Of a stretch of DNA of 64,000 nucleotides, positions 61,866 through 64,000 are shown one piece after another. The stretch comes from Carallia brachiata. Lineage: Eukaryota; Streptophyta; Magnoliopsida; Malpighiales; Rhizophoraceae. Where the stretch lies: positions 4,234,735 to 4,298,734 of the forward strand of contig JADCRB010000010.1 of NCBI GenBank assembly GCA_021464245.1, given 5' to 3'. The notes below the pieces were generated by a model, which was not told where the DNA came from, searched no databases, and saw only the letters and a program-made list of their open reading frames with translations. The translations under genes were made by a program, and so were the position numbers. The stretch's first letter is position 1. The number at the start of each line of letters is the position of its first letter.

Positions 61866-62477
61866 ATGGAACCAGTTGCAGAACCTCAAGATAAGGGAGA
61901 AGAAAGGTCACCCCGCACAAGATGACAACCAACCATGGCACAACTGTAAATTTTGGAGGAAGTCTTCCACAACAATGGAGGTATTATGCCTAATGCATCT
62001 CAGATTTACCAACTTGTCTCATGATTGCGCCCGCTCGGGGCAATCGAAGGAAAAAATGTGTTTTATTGGTTCAAGAATCGGAGAAGTAGGAAGAAACCAG
62101 CACTGAGAGCTGTTTTTTCTAAAAAACAGTCTGCCGTTCCGATAGTAAATCTCATCGGTACAACTTCACCCCCAAATGAAGTAGGTCCGAGTTCTACCAC
62201 TGCAATGGTCTCTTCAGGCTATAACGATCAAAGCCGTAGCCTGTGGGAGCATGCGTACTGGTCCTGGTGGTCTTACGGAGTCAGCCAAGAGTTCATCCCT
62301 CCTAGGTACTTAAGTCTAGAAGGAATTTTTCTAGCAGAAATGAGTCATTCCGGCGAAACTTTGCCACTCTTTCCAGAATATTCCGGCAGCATCAACCAGC
62401 CGGAAAGCGACGTCGACATCATCGGCCCACCAGACGAGGTCGAGCTTGACTTGGAGCTGCGCCTTGGGCCCCGCTAG
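61866..62477 (+). pseudogene. Captured WUSCHEL-clade homeobox gene (HD, WUS box, EAR), three nonsense codons, no indels
   Basis: One frame from ATG 61866 to TAG 62475-62477 spans 203 codons, interrupted only by TGA 61923, TAA 61947 and TGA 62022. Residues about 18-77 are a WOX homeodomain: ILEEVFHNNGGIMPNASQIY, then GAIEGKNVFYWFKNRRSRKK, with the invariant W, F, N and R of helix 3 at about 68, 69, 71 and 73. A WUS box TLPLFPE lies at about 165-171 (62358-62378). A C-terminal EAR repression motif LDLELRLG lies at about 194-201 (62445-62468). This order (HD, WUS box, EAR) is that of WUSCHEL and close relatives. The first two stops lie where the family has W (start of HD) and K, the third where it has R. 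There is no intron, although WOX genes usually have them, so capture by reverse transcription is likely. It could be a recent relic, or an internal-start product (from about 62025) could persist. Confidence 0.82.
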
Positions 62478-62500
62478 GACGGCCGATAAGATAAGGTACA

Positions 62501-62588
62501 ACGACTTTGACAGCACACGGTAACGACTTCTGCAGCACGCGACAACGACTTCTGCAACACACGGTAACGACTTTCGTGACGCGCGTCA
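62501..62588 (+). repeat. Four 22-bp tandem repeats after the WUSCHEL-like frame
   Basis: Units start ACGACT at 62501, 62523, 62545 and 62567, consensus ACGACTTCTGCARCACRCGGTA. They begin 24 bp after the stop codon. No coding role is seen. Confidence 0.75.
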
Positions 62589-62835
62589 GCCGCTGCCTCT
62601 TTTATCTCTTATGCGGGAAATGGACGTGGATGACCCTACTCGATTTTACGTACTTCCTTTTTGACTTTTCAAACAAAAAAAAAACTCTTTATGTTATGTA
62701 TATATATCCTGCATGTCCGAGCCATAATACTCACACCTCAATTTTTCTTCTTCTCAAAAGAAAATGGCTTGTCTCTGCACTTGTCCCAAGAAGTTCTTTG
62801 ATTAAGAAGTTGGAGACGCACGAGCTAAGAAAAGA

Positions 62836-63300
62836 ATGAGTAGTCTTCCTCGAGGGATCCCTAAAAGCCCTCGAAACTCAGTCTCCAACGCCATCGGTGT
62901 CATGGAGTTCCAACTACTCTCCTTAATTCGCATCTACCACGGAGGGATGAGAAGCTGCAATCATCCTAATCTTCCTTTGGATGTGGCGACGTACAAGGAA
63001 GTTCCAACTACTCTCCTTACGTCGAAGCAGACTTGGGAATCATCACTACAGTCAGTCTCTCTGTGTGCAGGTCTTGAAGTTCCGAAGTGCTGGGCCTTCC
63101 TATTGGGGAAGTTCAAGTTCTTTGCCTACCGGATCATCCTCACCAGAACTTTGGAACTTCAAATAACCTTTACTAGCCTTTGCGAGCTATGGAAGCTCGA
63201 ACTCACCTGGAGCCAAGACTTCAATTTTTATATTGGCTGGGCTGCTAACTTTCTCAGGATCGTATCGGATTCCTATTGCGATCCAACAATAGCAGGCTAG
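62836..63300 (+). other. Open frame of unknown nature near the element's 3' end, 154 codons
   Basis: Starts MSSLPRGIPKSPRNSVSNAI. It contains an imperfect internal duplication of GAAGTTCCAACTACTCTCC-like DNA (about 62904-62925 and 62997-63020). No domain, signal or membrane segment is recognised. It may be 3' untranslated element DNA that happens to be open. Confidence 0.3.
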
Positions 63301-63412
63301 CCAGAGATAAAAGACTTCAACATTCAATGTTCATTAGGACATCTCAAATTTCAAACTAGACTTCAAGACTCGGTTCGGATCACATCCCCGAAAGTTCTTC
63401 CTTACCAACCCT

Positions 63413-63426
63413 TGAAGTGGGGACAT
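63413..63426 (+). other. Polypurine tract
   Basis: GAAGTGGGGACATT directly precedes the 3' LTR start TGTAAATATC at 63428. Purine-rich sequence of this form is the usual plus-strand primer of plant Ty3-type elements. Confidence 0.75.
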
Positions 63427-63427
63427 T

Positions 63428-64000
63428 TGTAAATATCAAAAAAAAAAAAAAGTATGCATCTAGAAGGCTGAATGGGTCAACTTCTAAAAAACAAAAAAAA
63501 ACAAAAAGAAAGAGATCTGCGTGATGCATGCATAGTGCATTTTTTAAGCATGGTGGGCAAATGCATGCATGTTGCAGCTTGTTCTTCAAACTTGGACAGC
63601 AAACACATGCACGTCCTATAGAAAGTGGTCATCCAATGTCAAAAGGCAACCATTTAATTTCAAAGGGGAGCTACCTAACGAGGAAAATCACTAAAAAATA
63701 TCATCCTTGGTAGTTGAAATAGTGCCTTTCAAAAGCCTATAAATAGGCAGCAATGTAAGCTTCAAAGGCATCGGATGCAAAGCAAAAATATCATCTTCTA
63801 AAGCTTTGCATCTCTTCCTTTCTCTCTCTAAATATTTTGGGTGTATACTCTCTAATTGTCACTAAATTGGATCCGCTAGATCAAAAACCCAAGATATTAA
63901 ATATTCGAGTGGGATCAAGCCTCCTACGGCCCTCACCGGAGTCCATCCAGTTCGAGTGGGATCAAGCCTCCTACGGCCCTCACCGGAGTCCATCCAGTTC
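63428..64000 (+). repeat. 3' LTR, truncated by the window end
   Basis: Matches the 5' LTR from its first base with scattered substitutions and one-base indels. TATAAATA is at 63738-63745. Two of the 47-48 bp tandem units (from 63906 and 63954) are present before the window ends. Confidence 0.85.

Larger units (their letters stand above)
58519..64000 (+). mobile_element. Non-autonomous LTR retrotransposon (gag-only, TR-GAG/LARD-like) carrying a WUSCHEL-like gene; 3' LTR cut by window end
   Basis: Two direct repeats starting TGTAAATATC (58519 and 63428) are the LTRs. Internal DNA runs 59376-63427 (about 4.05 kb). It holds a primer-binding-like site at 59382-59400, a broken gag (59476-60871), A-rich and short-repeat sequence (60880-61390), a TATA-repeat array, a WUSCHEL-like frame (61866-62477), 22-bp tandem repeats, an unassigned open frame (62836-63300) and a polypurine tract (63413-63426). 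No protease, RT, RNase H or integrase motif was found in any frame, so mobilisation would need a partner. By eye the LTRs differ at roughly 18-20 of the first about 470 positions, mostly C/T and G/A changes, which suggests a moderately recent insertion. The right end and right target duplication lie outside the window. Confidence 0.85.

Overview
The window is 64 kb of AT-rich plant nuclear DNA, almost certainly from a dicot tree or shrub. My guess is Citrus or a relative, but the sequence alone does not prove it. Spliced genes with GT-AG introns, long AT-rich spacers, SINEs, MITEs and LTR elements all point to a plant. Gene order around 27-43 kb (GDSL lipase beside a peroxisomal enoyl-CoA hydratase/isomerase) resembles, from memory, the Arabidopsis At4g16210-At4g16230 neighbourhood.

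Layout. 0.9-6.5 kb: PAS-domain Raf-like MAPKKK (+, 13 exons) with two single-base losses. 7.3-8.2 kb: hAT-type MITE with a perfect 8-bp target duplication. 8.8-10.3 kb: HYPK gene (-, 4 exons), the NatA-associated factor. 12.3-13.0 kb: decayed fragment of dihydrodipicolinate reductase (-). 16.0-16.9 kb: another MITE-like element. 17.0-17.5 kb: broken partial copy of HYPK. 17.7-18.0 kb: SINE. 20.1-21.2 kb: secreted glycine-rich protein (+). 21.5-22.2 kb: pectinesterase pseudogene (-). 22.8-24.4 kb: three related fold-back elements. 27.6-29.2 kb: GDSL esterase/lipase (+) with a GC-AG intron. 35.8-38.1 and 39.7-42.8 kb: tandem peroxisomal enoyl-CoA hydratase/isomerase genes, the second lacking its ancestral splice acceptor and a catalytic glutamate. 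43.0-43.7 kb: MITE. 44-51.8 kb: mostly gene-poor, with dispersed duplicated repeats. 52.2-52.6 kb: intronless EF-hand protein (+). 53.2-54.8 kb: GINS subunit SLD5 (-, 6 exons) with an E2F-like site upstream. 57.8-58.2 kb: small secreted, probably peptide-hormone-like, precursor (-). 58.5-64.0 kb: LTR retrotransposon whose 3' LTR runs off the window.

The most unusual object is inside that LTR element. It has LTRs, a primer-binding-like site, a polypurine tract and a broken gag, but no recognisable protease, reverse transcriptase or integrase. In place of pol it carries an intronless, indel-free reading frame with a WUSCHEL-type homeodomain, a WUS box and a C-terminal EAR repression motif, interrupted only by three nonsense codons. 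An array of six TATA-containing repeats lies upstream. This looks like capture of a stem-cell regulator gene by a gag-only (TR-GAG/LARD-like) retroelement.

The ordinary genes are unrelated housekeeping and signalling loci and do not form one pathway. Three single-base deletions fall in otherwise intact frames (two in the MAPKKK, one in the glycine-rich protein). Either the assembly has residual indel errors or these alleles are recently broken.
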